63,279 nucleotides of DNA from Betaproteobacteria bacterium (GCA_016194935.1 JACQAO010000057.1:1-63279); one strand, 5' to 3'; counted from the first letter of the stretch, positions 37,082 through 46,315 are shown. Notes: generated by a model not told the origin, from the sequence alone. Translations and numbers: made by a program.

Positions 37082-38079
37082 GCAGCGCCCCGTTGCGGCT
37101 GACGCGATAACAGATAGAGAAAAGCCGGCACGCCGAGCAAGGCGGTCAGCACGCCGACCGGTAACTGCTGCGGCGCGACGATGGTGCGCGCCAGCGTATC
37201 CGCCGCCACCAGCAGCGTTCCGCCCGCCAGCACCGAAGCCGGCAACAACAGGCGCAGGTCGTTGCCGGTGGCGAGACGCACCAGGTGCGGCACGATCAGA
37301 CCGATGAAGCCGATGCTGCCGGCACTGTTCACCGCCACTGCCGTGAACAGCGAAGCCAGCGCGTAAATCAGCAGGCGCAATCGCGCCACCGGCACGCCGA
37401 GGATTTGCGCGGCAAGTTCGCCGCGCGCCAGCAGGCCGAGGTCGCGCGAGAACGGCAGAACGCAAGCCAGTCCAAGCACCAGCGTCACCAACCCCGGCCA
37501 GGGCGAATCGGCTTGCGACAGGTCGCCCATCAGCCAGAACAGCATGCCGCGCAAGCGGTTTTCCGGCGCCACCGACAGCATCAGCGCCACCAGCGCGCCG
37601 CAACCGGCGGCGACGATGACGCCGGTGAGCAACAGCCGCGTCTGCGTCCAACTGCCGTCGCCATGCGCCAGGCCGAACACCAGCAGCATGGCAGCCAGTG
37701 CGCCGGCGAAAGCGCCGGCATGCATTACAAGCAGCGGCAAGCCGAACAGCATGGCGAACAGCGCACCCACTGAAGCGCCGCCGGAAATGCCAAGTACATA
37801 AGGGTCGGCCAGCGGATTTTTCAACAACACCTGCATCAGCGTTCCGGCCAGCGCCAATAGGCCGCCGCACGCAAGGCCGGCTAGCGCGCGCGGCAGGCGC
37901 AGGCCGCGCACCACTTCACCGGCGAGGCCAACATCGCCCGCATCCCGGCCTGTCAAAGCGCGCAACACCTCGCCCAAACTGAGCGGCAAGCTGCCAGCCG
38001 CCAGCGACACCGCCACGCTGGCCAGCGCCGTAACGGCAAGCAGCAGCAGAATCAGCAGGGCGCGGCGGCGGCTGGGCAT
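37078..38079 (-). CDS. btuC: Cobalamin ABC transporter permease, FecCD family
   Basis: A 333-residue inner-membrane permease with about ten helices. FecCD motifs include LRLPRALAGLACGGLLALAGTLMQVLLKNPLADPYVLGISGGASVGA, the ATPase-contact segment after GELAAQILGVPVARLR, and AGSIGFIGLIVPHLVR. It lies 21 bp after btuB and overlaps btuD, forming BtuB-C-D with BtuF encoded convergently. Confidence 0.94.
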   Translation of the reverse strand: MPSRRRALLILLLLAVTALASVAVSLAAGSLPLSLGEVLRALTGRDAGDVGLAGEVVRGLRLPRALAGLACGGLLALAGTLMQVLLKNPLADPYVLGISGGASVGALFAMLFGLPLLVMHAGAFAGALAAMLLVFGLAHGDGSWTQTRLLLTGVIVAAGCGALVALMLSVAPENRLRGMLFWLMGDLSQADSPWPGLVTLVLGLACVLPFSRDLGLLARGELAAQILGVPVARLRLLIYALASLFTAVAVNSAGSIGFIGLIVPHLVRLATGNDLRLLLPASVLAGGTLLVAADTLARTIVAPQQLPVGVLTALLGVPAFLYLLSRQPQRGAA

Positions 38080-38100
38080 GGCGCAGGATTCGCGGCTGGA

Positions 38101-39930
38101 TTACTTGGGAGAGTAACGCAATCCAGCGAACAGATTGGCGCCAGGATTTCCGTAACCCCAGGCGGTTTCGTAAGTTTTGCCGCCCAGGTTGTTGGCGCGA
38201 ATCTCCAGAGCCAACTCTTTGCTCATGGCGTATCGGCCAAACACATTCAGCAGACCATATCCTCCCATATGCCTGGTCTCGGTGGTGCTGTCGTAGCGGT
38301 CGCCGACACCTTGCCATTCACTGCCGATGCGCCAGGCACCCAGGCTGCGGCTGATCGACAGGTTCATCTGCCGGTCGGCGCGGCGCGGCAAGCGCTTGCC
38401 GGACTCGGCATTGCGCGCATTGAGAATATCGAGGCTGCTACTCACTTCGAATTCACCCAACTGCCCGGCATAGCTCAGGCTTGTTCCGTCCAGCCTGGCG
38501 TGGCCGACGTTGACTGGATTGCAGTTATAGGAAGCGTCGCAGACGGTGACGATCAACTCACTCACCCGATTGTTGTAGATGGTTACGTTGGCCCGTTGCG
38601 TTCCTTGTTCCCAAACCAGGCCCACTTCCCGGTTGCGGGCGTTTTCCGGACTAAGGCCGGGGTTGCCGTAGCGAGGGTAATACAGCTCATTGAAAGTCGG
38701 CGCACGGAATGCGCTGCCCAGTGACGCCTGCATGCGCAGCGCCTGGCTCAACTGATAGCCATAGCTGGCATAGCCGGTGGTCTTGCCGCCGAATTGCGAA
38801 TTTTCGTCGCGGCGCAGATTGGCTTGCAGGCGATGATCGCCGTAGCGGCCACTCCAGCCGAACAACAGCGAGTTCAGATCACGGCTCTTGTCGAAGTTGG
38901 TTCCGCTGACGGCTTTCTGCTTGAGCGATTCAATAGCGGCCAGCAGGCTGCCTGTTGCGATCTTGATGTCATTCTGCCAGGTGAGCTGCTGCTGAGTGGT
39001 CTTGTAATTTGTTCCTCTGAGCGAGTACGGGCTGAAGTCGGTCGAATCGTCGCCGGACTGGCTGGCCCGCAGCGTGCTGTTCCAGCCGTCGCCAAGGCGG
39101 TTGCGGCTGACCAGGCTGAAGACGGACTGCGCCACGTCGGCGTGAGTATCGAAATTCGGGCCGCTTTCATACCAGTTGCGCCCCGTGGTCTTCAGCAGGG
39201 TGGCGCCGATCTCGTGTCCGCTGGCCGGGCGGAACGTCAGCGCCGTCGACAGGCTGGAATTGCGGAAGCCATCCGTGCTGCGGCTCGGATCGTAGCTGTA
39301 GGGCTGCTTGGTTTTGTCGGCGATGGCCTTGATGCCGTCGGTGGTGTCATTGCTGCCGCGCACACTGTAGGACCAGGCAGCGTCACCGCCGGAGATGCCC
39401 GCCGACAAGTCGCGGGTGTTGTAGCTGCCGATACCGGCAAAAGCATCCACCGTCTGCGGCCCTTGGCCGCGCCTGGTGAATATCTGGATTACGCCGCCGA
39501 CGGCATCCGCACCATACAGCGCGGAAGCTGGGCCGCGCAGGATTTCGATGCGCTCGATCTGCGCCAGGGGAAGCTGCTCCAGTGCGGGGGTGCCGAGGGT
39601 GGCCGAGCCGATGCGCACGCCGTCGACCAGCACTAAAGTCTGATTCGGGTTGGCGCCTCGGATGAACAGGCTGGACACTTTTCCGGGACCGCCGTTGCTG
39701 ATGGACTGGATGCCAGGCTGGCGCGACAGCAGCTCGGCCAGGCTGGACTGGCCGGCCTGCTCGATTGCATCGCGCTCGATGACGCTGACATCGGAAAGCA
39801 ATTCGCTGGCGCGGGTTGGTTGACGGGTGGCGGTGATGACGACGGGCGTATTGTCGGCGGCGAAGCTTGAAACGGCGCTGCTTAGCGCAAGTGCCAGCGC
39901 GAACGCGCAACTACGGATGGTTTTGGACAT
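38101..39930 (-). CDS. btuB: TonB-dependent outer-membrane vitamin B12 receptor
   Basis: A 609-residue outer-membrane receptor. Residues 1 to about 24 form a signal peptide ending SSFAAD. A TonB-box-like segment NTPVVITATRQ follows, then the plug domain with SISNGGPGKVSSLFIRGANPNQTLVLVDGVRIGSATLG and IERIEILRGPASALYGADAVGGVIQIFT, and the barrel ending in an aromatic-rich strand LFAGLRYSPK. ATG 39930 has an AGGAG ribosome binding site. It is the first gene after the cobalamin riboswitch, which strongly supports B12 as the ligand. Confidence 0.95.
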   Translation of the reverse strand: MSKTIRSCAFALALALSSAVSSFAADNTPVVITATRQPTRASELLSDVSVIERDAIEQAGQSSLAELLSRQPGIQSISNGGPGKVSSLFIRGANPNQTLVLVDGVRIGSATLGTPALEQLPLAQIERIEILRGPASALYGADAVGGVIQIFTRRGQGPQTVDAFAGIGSYNTRDLSAGISGGDAAWSYSVRGSNDTTDGIKAIADKTKQPYSYDPSRSTDGFRNSSLSTALTFRPASGHEIGATLLKTTGRNWYESGPNFDTHADVAQSVFSLVSRNRLGDGWNSTLRASQSGDDSTDFSPYSLRGTNYKTTQQQLTWQNDIKIATGSLLAAIESLKQKAVSGTNFDKSRDLNSLLFGWSGRYGDHRLQANLRRDENSQFGGKTTGYASYGYQLSQALRMQASLGSAFRAPTFNELYYPRYGNPGLSPENARNREVGLVWEQGTQRANVTIYNNRVSELIVTVCDASYNCNPVNVGHARLDGTSLSYAGQLGEFEVSSSLDILNARNAESGKRLPRRADRQMNLSISRSLGAWRIGSEWQGVGDRYDSTTETRHMGGYGLLNVFGRYAMSKELALEIRANNLGGKTYETAWGYGNPGANLFAGLRYSPK

Positions 39931-40004
39931 GAAAATCTCCTGTGCCGGCCTGCGTCCCCGCGGGTCGGTGGGTTGCTGTTGGAAGCGCACAGGGGGCATG
40001 AGGG

Positions 40005-40037
40005 GCGTCTGCAAGAACATGCTGAACATGCAGACGC
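40005..40037 (-). promoter_or_regulatory. Hairpin in btuB leader, candidate expression platform
   Basis: GCGTCTGCA at 40005-40013 pairs perfectly with TGCAGACGC at 40029-40037, between the riboswitch aptamer and btuB. It is not followed by a U run on the minus strand, so it is not an obvious intrinsic terminator. It may be part of a translational or Rho-linked switch. Confidence 0.4.
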
Positions 40038-40079
40038 ACCGGTCATCGTCACCCCGCGACGTTTCCGCTCTTTGATGTC

Positions 40080-40252
40080 CGTGGCCGGTCTCCGGGCTCG
40101 GAAGATTTAATTCATCGCCTTCCCAAGCAGTTCGCTCAGTGGCATTCCGATGAATTCACGCTTCCTTACCGTTGCGGGGGCAGCACAGGCATTGCGCCGT
40201 TGCGTTAACATGCGTGACGCGCACCTGTTTCCCGTTTCACCTGACGACCGCT
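40080..40252 (-). promoter_or_regulatory. Cobalamin riboswitch
   Basis: On the minus strand the conserved core is clear: GGGAA...GGTG at the 5' side, GCTGCCCCCGCAACGGTAAG (within 40161-40184), the B12-box element GCCACTG at 40137-40143, GGGAAGGCGATGAATT, and the closing GAGCCCGGAGACCGGCC near 40082-40098. Adenosylcobalamin binding would repress the operon btuB-btuC-btuD-cobO-cobB-bluB about 150 bp downstream. Confidence 0.95.
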
Positions 40253-40435
40253 AGAAAATGTGGCCGTCCAGGCACCTCGGACATACACACCGCATGACGC
40301 AAGCCATGCAGCGCAACCGGATTTTATCCGAAAACCAGGGAGGACGGACGGGCAGCCTGCCTGTTACTCCAAATGACCTTCAAAAACCCTTGCTATTGCT
40401 TGACCGCAATAAGTTTTTCAAACAAACTTCCATCC
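40253..40435. other. Intergenic region between riboswitch and zapB
   Basis: This stretch must contain the divergent promoters for the btuB riboswitch transcript and for zapB. No clear consensus promoter was identified, only an AT-richer segment just before zapB (40375-40432). Confidence 0.3.
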
Positions 40436-40630
40436 ATGAAAGGCGACCTGGCCGCACTGGAGAAAAAAGTGGAGCAGTTCCTTGCGTTCTGCCAGGGCCT
40501 GCGCGCAGAAAATCTGGCGTTGCGTGGCCGCGTGGCCGGGCTGGAGGAAGAGCGGCAGCAGCTCGTCGACAAGATCGCCACCGCCGGCAACCGCCTTGAA
40601 GCTCTGATGGACAGGCTGCCGGAAGAATGA
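40436..40630 (+). CDS. zapB: ZapB-like small coiled-coil cell-division protein
   Basis: A 64-residue, almost entirely helical protein with heptad-like Leu/Ala spacing (LEKKVEQFLAFCQGLRAENLALRGRVAGLEEERQQL in order), as in the small coiled-coil family usually encoded just before zapA in beta- and gammaproteobacteria. ATG 40436 is used; the frame upstream has no family-like sequence. Its stop overlaps zapA by four bases, supporting a joint role at the Z-ring. Confidence 0.8.
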   Translation: MKGDLAALEKKVEQFLAFCQGLRAENLALRGRVAGLEEERQQLVDKIATAGNRLEALMDRLPEE

Positions 40631-40989
40631 ACAACCCCGCCAAACCGGCCATGCTCGACATCACCCTGCAGGGTCACGAATACAGCGTCACCTGCGCACC
40701 GGAAGAACGCCAGGCCTTGCTTGCCGCAGTAGCCCATGTCGACGCCAAGATGGCCGAGATTGCCGCCCTCACCAAGAGCAGCGGCGAACGCCTGGCGGTG
40801 ATGGCTGCACTTAACCTGGCCCATGAACTGCTGGCCAAATCCTCCCCCGCAACCGCCCCGGAAACCGCTCCAGCAGCGGATTCCAGCGGGTCTGCAACAA
40901 ACTTTGACAGCGCCGAATTTGCGCGTAGAATCAGTTCCATCGTAGCGCGTCTGGATACGGCGATGGCGGAACAGGTCAATCTGTTTTAG
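40627..40989 (+). CDS. zapA: Cell division protein ZapA
   Basis: A 120-residue FtsZ-associated protein that bundles protofilaments. The N-terminal domain reads LDITLQGHEYSVTCAPEERQALLAAVAHVDAKMAEI, followed by VMAALNLAHELL and a C-terminal coiled coil. It is followed by 6S RNA, the order conserved across proteobacteria. Confidence 0.93.
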   Translation: MNNPAKPAMLDITLQGHEYSVTCAPEERQALLAAVAHVDAKMAEIAALTKSSGERLAVMAALNLAHELLAKSSPATAPETAPAADSSGSATNFDSAEFARRISSIVARLDTAMAEQVNLF

Positions 40990-41027
40990 TCACACTGACC
41001 ACGAACCTCCCCTTCCAGCCACGCTCA

Positions 41028-41208
41028 GGAAATCCCCTGCGATGCCCGCCAAGGCCATCATTCCTTGAACCAATGCTCTTGGCATCCGGTCGGCAACCGC
41101 AACGCCGCCGTTGTGAGCGTTCTTAGCGAACGCACCTGAAGCGGCTGGAAGCTGACCACTCTGAACCCCGGTTCAGGATGCCGGTCTAGCGACATTGCGG
41201 GGGACCCG
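41028..41208 (+). ncRNA. ssrS: 6S RNA
   Basis: Directly downstream of zapA. The predicted closing stem pairs 41033-41044 (TCCCCTGCGATG) with 41193-41204 (CATTGCGGGGGA) across all 12 positions, counting G-U pairs. A second conserved hairpin near the 3' end is CTGAACCCCGGTTCAG. The size of about 180 nt and position match the family. 6S RNA sequesters sigma-70 RNA polymerase in stationary phase. The usual downstream 5-formyl-THF cyclo-ligase gene is not present here. Confidence 0.85.
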
Positions 41209-41216
41209 TTTTGATG

Positions 41217-41256
41217 TAGCGCGGAGCGTATTTTTTAAATACTACGCTGCGCGCTT
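41217..41256. terminator. Hairpin downstream of 6S RNA
   Basis: TAGCGCGGAGCGTA (41217-41230) pairs with TACGCTGCGCGCT at 41243-41255 with one mismatch. The T run lies in the loop rather than after the stem. It may end the 6S transcript or the convergent DUF2442 transcript. A nearby repeat of GCTGCGCG suggests it could also be a small palindromic repeat. Confidence 0.4.
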
Positions 41257-41295
41257 CATTTTTGCGCTGCGCGAATTACGCGGGGTATAGCCTCT

Positions 41296-41553
41296 CTATG
41301 CAGCCTGCTGCCCCTTCCCACGCAGCAATTCCAACAGGAATTCTGGTGCGAGGTCAGCCCCATTCGCCCATGCCACCGTCCGCATGATCGGGTGCTGATG
41401 CGCAGTGGCGAAAAGCGCTGGATCGCGCAAAGGTTCAAATACCTCGCCTTCTAGTTCGCCGGAAAGATCAATCTCGCCGGTCTCGCCGGTGTTGAAAGAC
41501 AAGCGCAACCGGTAGCCGGGCAAAGGGGTGACTTCGGTGGTATGTACAATCAT
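41296..41553 (-). CDS. DUF2442-domain protein
   Basis: An 85-residue protein with the DUF2442 pattern VTPLPGYRLRLSFNTGETGEIDLSGELEGEVFEPLRDPALFATAHQ in order, and AWANGADLAPEFLLE. Function is unknown. It lies 5 bp after the DUF4160 gene on the same strand; this pairing is frequent and has been suggested to be toxin-antitoxin-like, but that is not proven. ATG 41553 removes an unlikely N-terminal extension reading into the neighbour. Confidence 0.85.
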   Translation of the reverse strand: MIVHTTEVTPLPGYRLRLSFNTGETGEIDLSGELEGEVFEPLRDPALFATAHQHPIMRTVAWANGADLAPEFLLELLRGKGQQAA

Positions 41554-41558
41554 CGCGG

Positions 41559-41816
41559 TTACTCCAAAGGGTCTATCGGTTTCAAGGGTTTTTTTGCCAG
41601 GGCCAGCGCCCAATCTTCGGACAGTTCGTCACGGTGCAGGGCCAGCCATTCGCGCACCAGCGATAGCGCCCGACCCGGCAGGCCGCCAGCATACACCTTG
41701 CCGTCAAGGGTAATCAGGGCCTCATATTCGCCATAAACAGCGTGAAAATGCATCGGCGGATGTTCACGCCAGTTCATGTAAATCACAATGCCGAAGAAAC
41801 GGGAAATTTCAGGCAT
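41559..41816 (-). CDS. DUF4160-domain protein
   Basis: An 85-residue protein closely fitting DUF4160: MPEISRFFGIVIYMNWREH, then PPMHFHAVYGEYEALITLDG, GGLPGRALSLVREWLALHRDEL, and a C-terminal KPLKPIDPLE. The HFH motif is conserved and could bind metal. It is the first gene of a two-gene unit with DUF2442. Start ATG 41816; the longer frame to 41873 gives non-family sequence. Confidence 0.87.
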   Translation of the reverse strand: MPEISRFFGIVIYMNWREHPPMHFHAVYGEYEALITLDGKVYAGGLPGRALSLVREWLALHRDELSEDWALALAKKPLKPIDPLE

Positions 41817-41937
41817 TACGCCACCCTCCGTGGTGTGTCGTGTTCGCTCCCTGTGTGGAATTCTACAGGCCATACAGGGAATATAATCAAACCGACAAAT
41901 TGGTATTCAAAATCAATCAATGCAGCAAGGAATAGAA

Positions 41938-42408
<471 letters not shown>

Positions 42409-42412
42409 CCAG

Positions 42413-43216
42413 ATGACGCTGTGGTGGCTGGCCTATCCGCTGCTGGGCATTTTCGCTGGTTTCATTGCCGGGTTGTTCGGCGTCGGTGGCGGACTTACCC
42501 TGGTACCTTTCATGCTGATGGTGTTTGCGGCGCAAGGCATTCCCGATATCCATTTGATGCACCTGGCGCTGGGGACTTCGATGGCGACCATTGCATTGAC
42601 TTCGATTTCCAGCATGCGCGCCCATCATCTGCATGCCGCCGTGCGCTGGGATATCGTCAAGGCGCTCGCGCCGGGGTTGCTGCTCGGCACCCTGGGCGGC
42701 TCGCTGGTGGCCGGATTGATACCGACCCGGCCATTGGCGATCAGCTTCACCGTGATTGTTTATTTTGCTTCGCTGCAGATGATGCTGGACTTCAAACCCC
42801 AGCCCCATCGCAGCCTGCCGGGCAGCCTGGCGCAGTTCGGAGTGGGAACAGGCATCGGCATCATCTCCAGCCTGGTGGCTGCAGGCGGCGGCTTCATGTC
42901 GATTCCCTACATGTTGTTTTGCAATGTAGACATACACAAGGCAGTTGGCACTTCGTCTGCACTCGGCTTTCCCATCGCCGTGGCGGGATTGATCGGCTAT
43001 GTCGCGGCGGGATGGAGCGCCCCTAATCTGCCCGCCCACAGCCTGGGCTATGTATATCTGCCGGCCTTTATCGGCATCGTTGCATGCTCGTTTGTGGCGG
43101 CGCCTTTCGGCGCGCGCATGGCGCACCGGCTGCCGGTCAAGCAGTTGAAACGCGGCTTCGGCGGATTTCTCGCCTTGCTCGCCAGCAAGATGCTGTACGG
43201 GCTGCTGGCGAGTTAA
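42413..43216 (+). CDS. TauE/SafE-family sulfite exporter-like permease
   Basis: A 267-residue integral membrane protein with about eight helices and the family repeats GIFAGFIAGLFGVGGGLTLVPFML and GIGIISSLVAAGGGFMSIPYMLF. Family members export sulfite or organosulfonates, or are uncharacterised. It starts 4 bp after the EVE gene and its stop overlaps the convergent tctA end by four bases. A second, unrelated family member lies at 61014. Confidence 0.88.
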   Translation: MTLWWLAYPLLGIFAGFIAGLFGVGGGLTLVPFMLMVFAAQGIPDIHLMHLALGTSMATIALTSISSMRAHHLHAAVRWDIVKALAPGLLLGTLGGSLVAGLIPTRPLAISFTVIVYFASLQMMLDFKPQPHRSLPGSLAQFGVGTGIGIISSLVAAGGGFMSIPYMLFCNVDIHKAVGTSSALGFPIAVAGLIGYVAAGWSAPNLPAHSLGYVYLPAFIGIVACSFVAAPFGARMAHRLPVKQLKRGFGGFLALLASKMLYGLLAS

Positions 43217-44730
43217 CCCGTGAACACTCTGCCTTCCCGACCGGGGCGAATTATTTTCAGTGCCTTCGAAATCAGCGGCCACAGCAACAGAATCAACGCC
43301 AGGCTGGTAATCGTCCCCACCAGCGGGTTGGACCACATGATGGAAACCTCGCCCTGGGATAGCAGCATGGATTGACGGAAGGCATCCTCGGCCTTGTCTC
43401 CCAGCACCAGCGCCAGCACCATCGGCGCCAAGGGGTAATCGAGTTTCTTGAACAGGTAACCCACCACGCCGAACAGCAGCATGAACCAGATATCCAGCAT
43501 CGCGTTATGCACGGTGTATGCGCCGATGGCGCAGATGACGATGATGATGGGGGCGATGATGGAAAACGGGATGCGCAGGATAGCGGCGAACAGCGGCACA
43601 GTGGTCAGCACCACGATGAGCCCGGCGAGGTTGCCCAGGTACATGCTGGCGATCAAGCCCCAGACAAAATCCTTCTGCTCCACGAACAACAACGGCCCCG
43701 GTTGCAAACCCCAGATCAGCAAGCCGCCCAGCAGCACGGCTGCCGTGGGCGAACCGGGGATGCCCAGGGCCAGCATCGGCAGCAGCGCGCTGGTGCCGGC
43801 GGCATGCGCGGCGGTCTCCGGGGCGATCACGCCCTCCAGTTGGCCGGTGCCGAATTTCGCGCCGTCCCTGGACATTTTCTTGGCGATGCCATAACCCATG
43901 AAGGAAGCCGGCGTTGCGCCGCCGGGAGTAATGCCCATCCAGATGCCGATCAGGGAACTGCGGATATAGGTCAGCCAGTATTGCGGTAATTTTTTCCAGG
44001 TTTCCAGAACCACCTTGGGGCTGATCCTGGCGGTCTTGCCCGAGAACGCCAAACCCTCTTCCATCGACAGCAGGATTTCGCCGATGCCGAACAGGCCGAT
44101 CACCGCGATCAGGAAATCGAAACCCCGCATCAGCTCCGACCAACCGAAGGTCAGGCGCAACTGGCCGGTCACCGTATCCATGCCGACCGCCGCCAGGGCA
44201 AAGCCCAGTGCCATCGAAGCCAGAATCTTGAAAGGTGATCCCTTGCCCATGCCGATGAAGCTGCAAAACGTCAGCAAATACACCGCGAAAAATTCCGGCG
44301 GGCCGAACTCCAGCGCGAATTTCGCCACTAGCGGCGCGAGAAAAGTAATCATCACCACCGCCACCAACGCGCCCACGAAAGACGAGGTGAATGCCGCGGC
44401 GAGCGCCTCTCCGGCCCGGCCCTGCTGGGCCATCGGGTAACCGTCGAAGGTGGTCGCCACCGACCAGGGTTCGCCGGGAATGTTGAACAGGATCGAGGTG
44501 ATGGCCCCGCCGAACAACGCGCCCCAGTAGATGCAGGACAGCATGATGATGGCCGAAGTGGGCGACATGGTGAAGGTCAGCGGCAGCAGGATCGCCACGC
44601 CGTTGGCGCCACCCAGGCCGGGCAGCACGCCGATCAGCACGCCCAGCACGATCCCGACCATCATCAGGAGCATGTTCATGGGGGTCAGGACAACGGCAAA
44701 TCCATGAAACAACGCGCCGATTTCTTCCAT
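43213..44730 (-). CDS. tctA: Tripartite tricarboxylate transporter, large permease subunit TctA
   Basis: A 505-residue, roughly 12-helix inner-membrane subunit. It has the TctA hallmarks GVLIGVLPGLGGANGVAILLPLTF near the N-terminus and GITPGGATPASFMGYGIAKKMS and ALGIPGSPTAAVLLGGLLIWGLQPGP centrally. With TctB and TctC it takes up carboxylates at the expense of an ion gradient. Substrate is unknown. The gene order on the minus strand is tctC-tctB-tctA. Confidence 0.94.
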   Translation of the reverse strand: MEEIGALFHGFAVVLTPMNMLLMMVGIVLGVLIGVLPGLGGANGVAILLPLTFTMSPTSAIIMLSCIYWGALFGGAITSILFNIPGEPWSVATTFDGYPMAQQGRAGEALAAAFTSSFVGALVAVVMITFLAPLVAKFALEFGPPEFFAVYLLTFCSFIGMGKGSPFKILASMALGFALAAVGMDTVTGQLRLTFGWSELMRGFDFLIAVIGLFGIGEILLSMEEGLAFSGKTARISPKVVLETWKKLPQYWLTYIRSSLIGIWMGITPGGATPASFMGYGIAKKMSRDGAKFGTGQLEGVIAPETAAHAAGTSALLPMLALGIPGSPTAAVLLGGLLIWGLQPGPLLFVEQKDFVWGLIASMYLGNLAGLIVVLTTVPLFAAILRIPFSIIAPIIIVICAIGAYTVHNAMLDIWFMLLFGVVGYLFKKLDYPLAPMVLALVLGDKAEDAFRQSMLLSQGEVSIMWSNPLVGTITSLALILLLWPLISKALKIIRPGREGRVFTG

Positions 44731-44768
44731 TACGAAAACTCCTTATGCCTGAGTTTATTCCGGGGTGT

Positions 44769-45287
44769 TCAATAACCGAGAAAACTCAGCGGCTCGTAGA
44801 TACCCTTGTACAGCGGCACTTTGAACCACACCTCGAACATCAGGAAAAACACTGCATTCACCGCAACGGCGGCAACGATGCTGTTAATCCAGGAATACCT
44901 GCCGAGCACCCGCATGAACAAGGCGATATACAGAGTCGACGCCAGGTAGACGCCCAGAAACTGGATGGCGAGTACGTAAAATCCCGCCGGAATCAGCACC
45001 GCCATAACCCGCTTTAATTGCTCACGATCCACGAAAGCCTGGGTATTTTTTAGTTTGCCGAATAGCGCCTGGTATAGAGTGACTGCCCCTGACAGACAGA
45101 GCATGAGGCCGATATAGAATGGAAAATAACCCGACCCCGGGCCGTCGCTGGTCCAGCGCGCGCCCAACTGCACGCTGTTATAGACGACCACCGCGCCTAT
45201 CAGCAACAGAACCGAGGCGACGATAGCCTCAACCCGATTGCTGGCAATCACCGGGCGGCTGCCGCCTTCCTTGTTCTGCCCCATCAT
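44769..45287 (-). CDS. tctB: Tripartite tricarboxylate transporter, small permease subunit TctB
   Basis: A 172-residue protein with four predicted helices (IVASVLLLIGAVVVY, YIGLMLCLSGAVTLY, VLIPAGFYVLAIQFLG, NAVFFLMFEVWFKVPL), typical of TctB. ATG 45287 overlaps the tctC stop by four bases (ATGA), so this start is preferred over the longer frame to 45350. Confidence 0.88.
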   Translation of the reverse strand: MMGQNKEGGSRPVIASNRVEAIVASVLLLIGAVVVYNSVQLGARWTSDGPGSGYFPFYIGLMLCLSGAVTLYQALFGKLKNTQAFVDREQLKRVMAVLIPAGFYVLAIQFLGVYLASTLYIALFMRVLGRYSWINSIVAAVAVNAVFFLMFEVWFKVPLYKGIYEPLSFLGY

Positions 45288-46315
45288 TTCGCCAGGAATC
45301 CGGCTTCCTTCATCAACTCGTGGTGCGTGGCCTCTGCACCCTCCAGCCACTTGGTGAATTCCGCGCCGCTCATGCTGGTCTGGTTAAACGCGCCGTTCTC
45401 CATGAAGTCCTTCCAGTCCTGGGTTTCACGGACTTTTTTCAACAGGCTCACGTAGAACTCCAGTTGATCCTTGCTCACTCCCGCCGGCATGAAAATGCCG
45501 CGCAACATCTGATAGCTGGTCGGCACCCCGGCTTCCTTGCAGGTGGGGACATCATTCCAGGATTGGGTAGCGGTGATCTTGGCCTTGTAGGGCATGCGTT
45601 GTTCGTCGAACACACACTGCGCCACCAGCTTGCCGGCGCGCCATTGCGCAACCGCTTCGATGGGATTGTTCACGGTGGAATCAATATGCTTGCCCACCAA
45701 TTGCACCGCCACCTCGCCGCCGCCCTTGAAGGGGATGTAGATGAACTTTGTGCCGGTAGCTTTCTCCAGACCCACCGTGAGTATCTGGTCTTCCTGCTTG
45801 GATCCCGTGCCGCCCATCCTGAACTTGTTCGGCCCGGCGGCCTTGACGGCGGCGATGTATTCCCTGGCCGTCTTGTAGGGCGCTTCGGCATTGGTCCACA
45901 ACACGAACTGGTCGAGCGCCATCATTGATACCGGGGTCATGTCCTTCCAGTTGAACGGCACCCCGGTCGCCATCGGTGTGGTAAATAAATTCGACAGGGT
46001 AATGACGATCTTGTACGGATCACCCTTGGCCGCTTTGACATCCAGAAAACCCTCCGCCCCCGCCCCTCCCGACTTATTAACAACGATCAGAGGCTCCTTC
46101 ATCAGCTTGTGCTTGATGACGATGCCCTGGATCAGGCGGGCCATCTGGTCGGCGCCGCCGCCGGTGCCGGCCGGCACAATGAATTCCACCGGCTTGGCGG
46201 GCTCCCAGGCTGCAAATACCGGCGTTGCCGCAACGCAGGCTGCGACAGCAATAGAACCGAGCGCTAGGTTGGCGGCGCTGCACCGGTTGCGCCTGAAATT
46301 GGAAATTTTGTTCAT
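45284..46315 (-). CDS. tctC: Tripartite tricarboxylate transporter substrate-binding protein TctC (Bug family)
   Basis: A 343-residue periplasmic receptor. A signal peptide covers about residues 1-35, ending AATPVFAAW, followed by KPVEFIVPAGTGGGADQMARL, the Bug-family loop that contacts the ligand carboxylate, and FRMGGTGSKQEDQILT and IPFKGGGEVAVQLVGKHID. Substrate cannot be assigned; Bug proteins bind many mono-, di- and tricarboxylates, sulfolactate among candidates for related systems. It is the first gene of the transporter operon. Confidence 0.92.
   Translation of the reverse strand: MNKISNFRRNRCSAANLALGSIAVAACVAATPVFAAWEPAKPVEFIVPAGTGGGADQMARLIQGIVIKHKLMKEPLIVVNKSGGAGAEGFLDVKAAKGDPYKIVITLSNLFTTPMATGVPFNWKDMTPVSMMALDQFVLWTNAEAPYKTAREYIAAVKAAGPNKFRMGGTGSKQEDQILTVGLEKATGTKFIYIPFKGGGEVAVQLVGKHIDSTVNNPIEAVAQWRAGKLVAQCVFDEQRMPYKAKITATQSWNDVPTCKEAGVPTSYQMLRGIFMPAGVSKDQLEFYVSLLKKVRETQDWKDFMENGAFNQTSMSGAEFTKWLEGAEATHHELMKEAGFLAK

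Noticed and set aside
37082..37870. Upstream extension of btuD into btuC
   Set aside because: The extra sequence is Arg/Gly/Ala-rich frame-shifted btuC; ATG 37081 gives the normal BtuD N-terminus.
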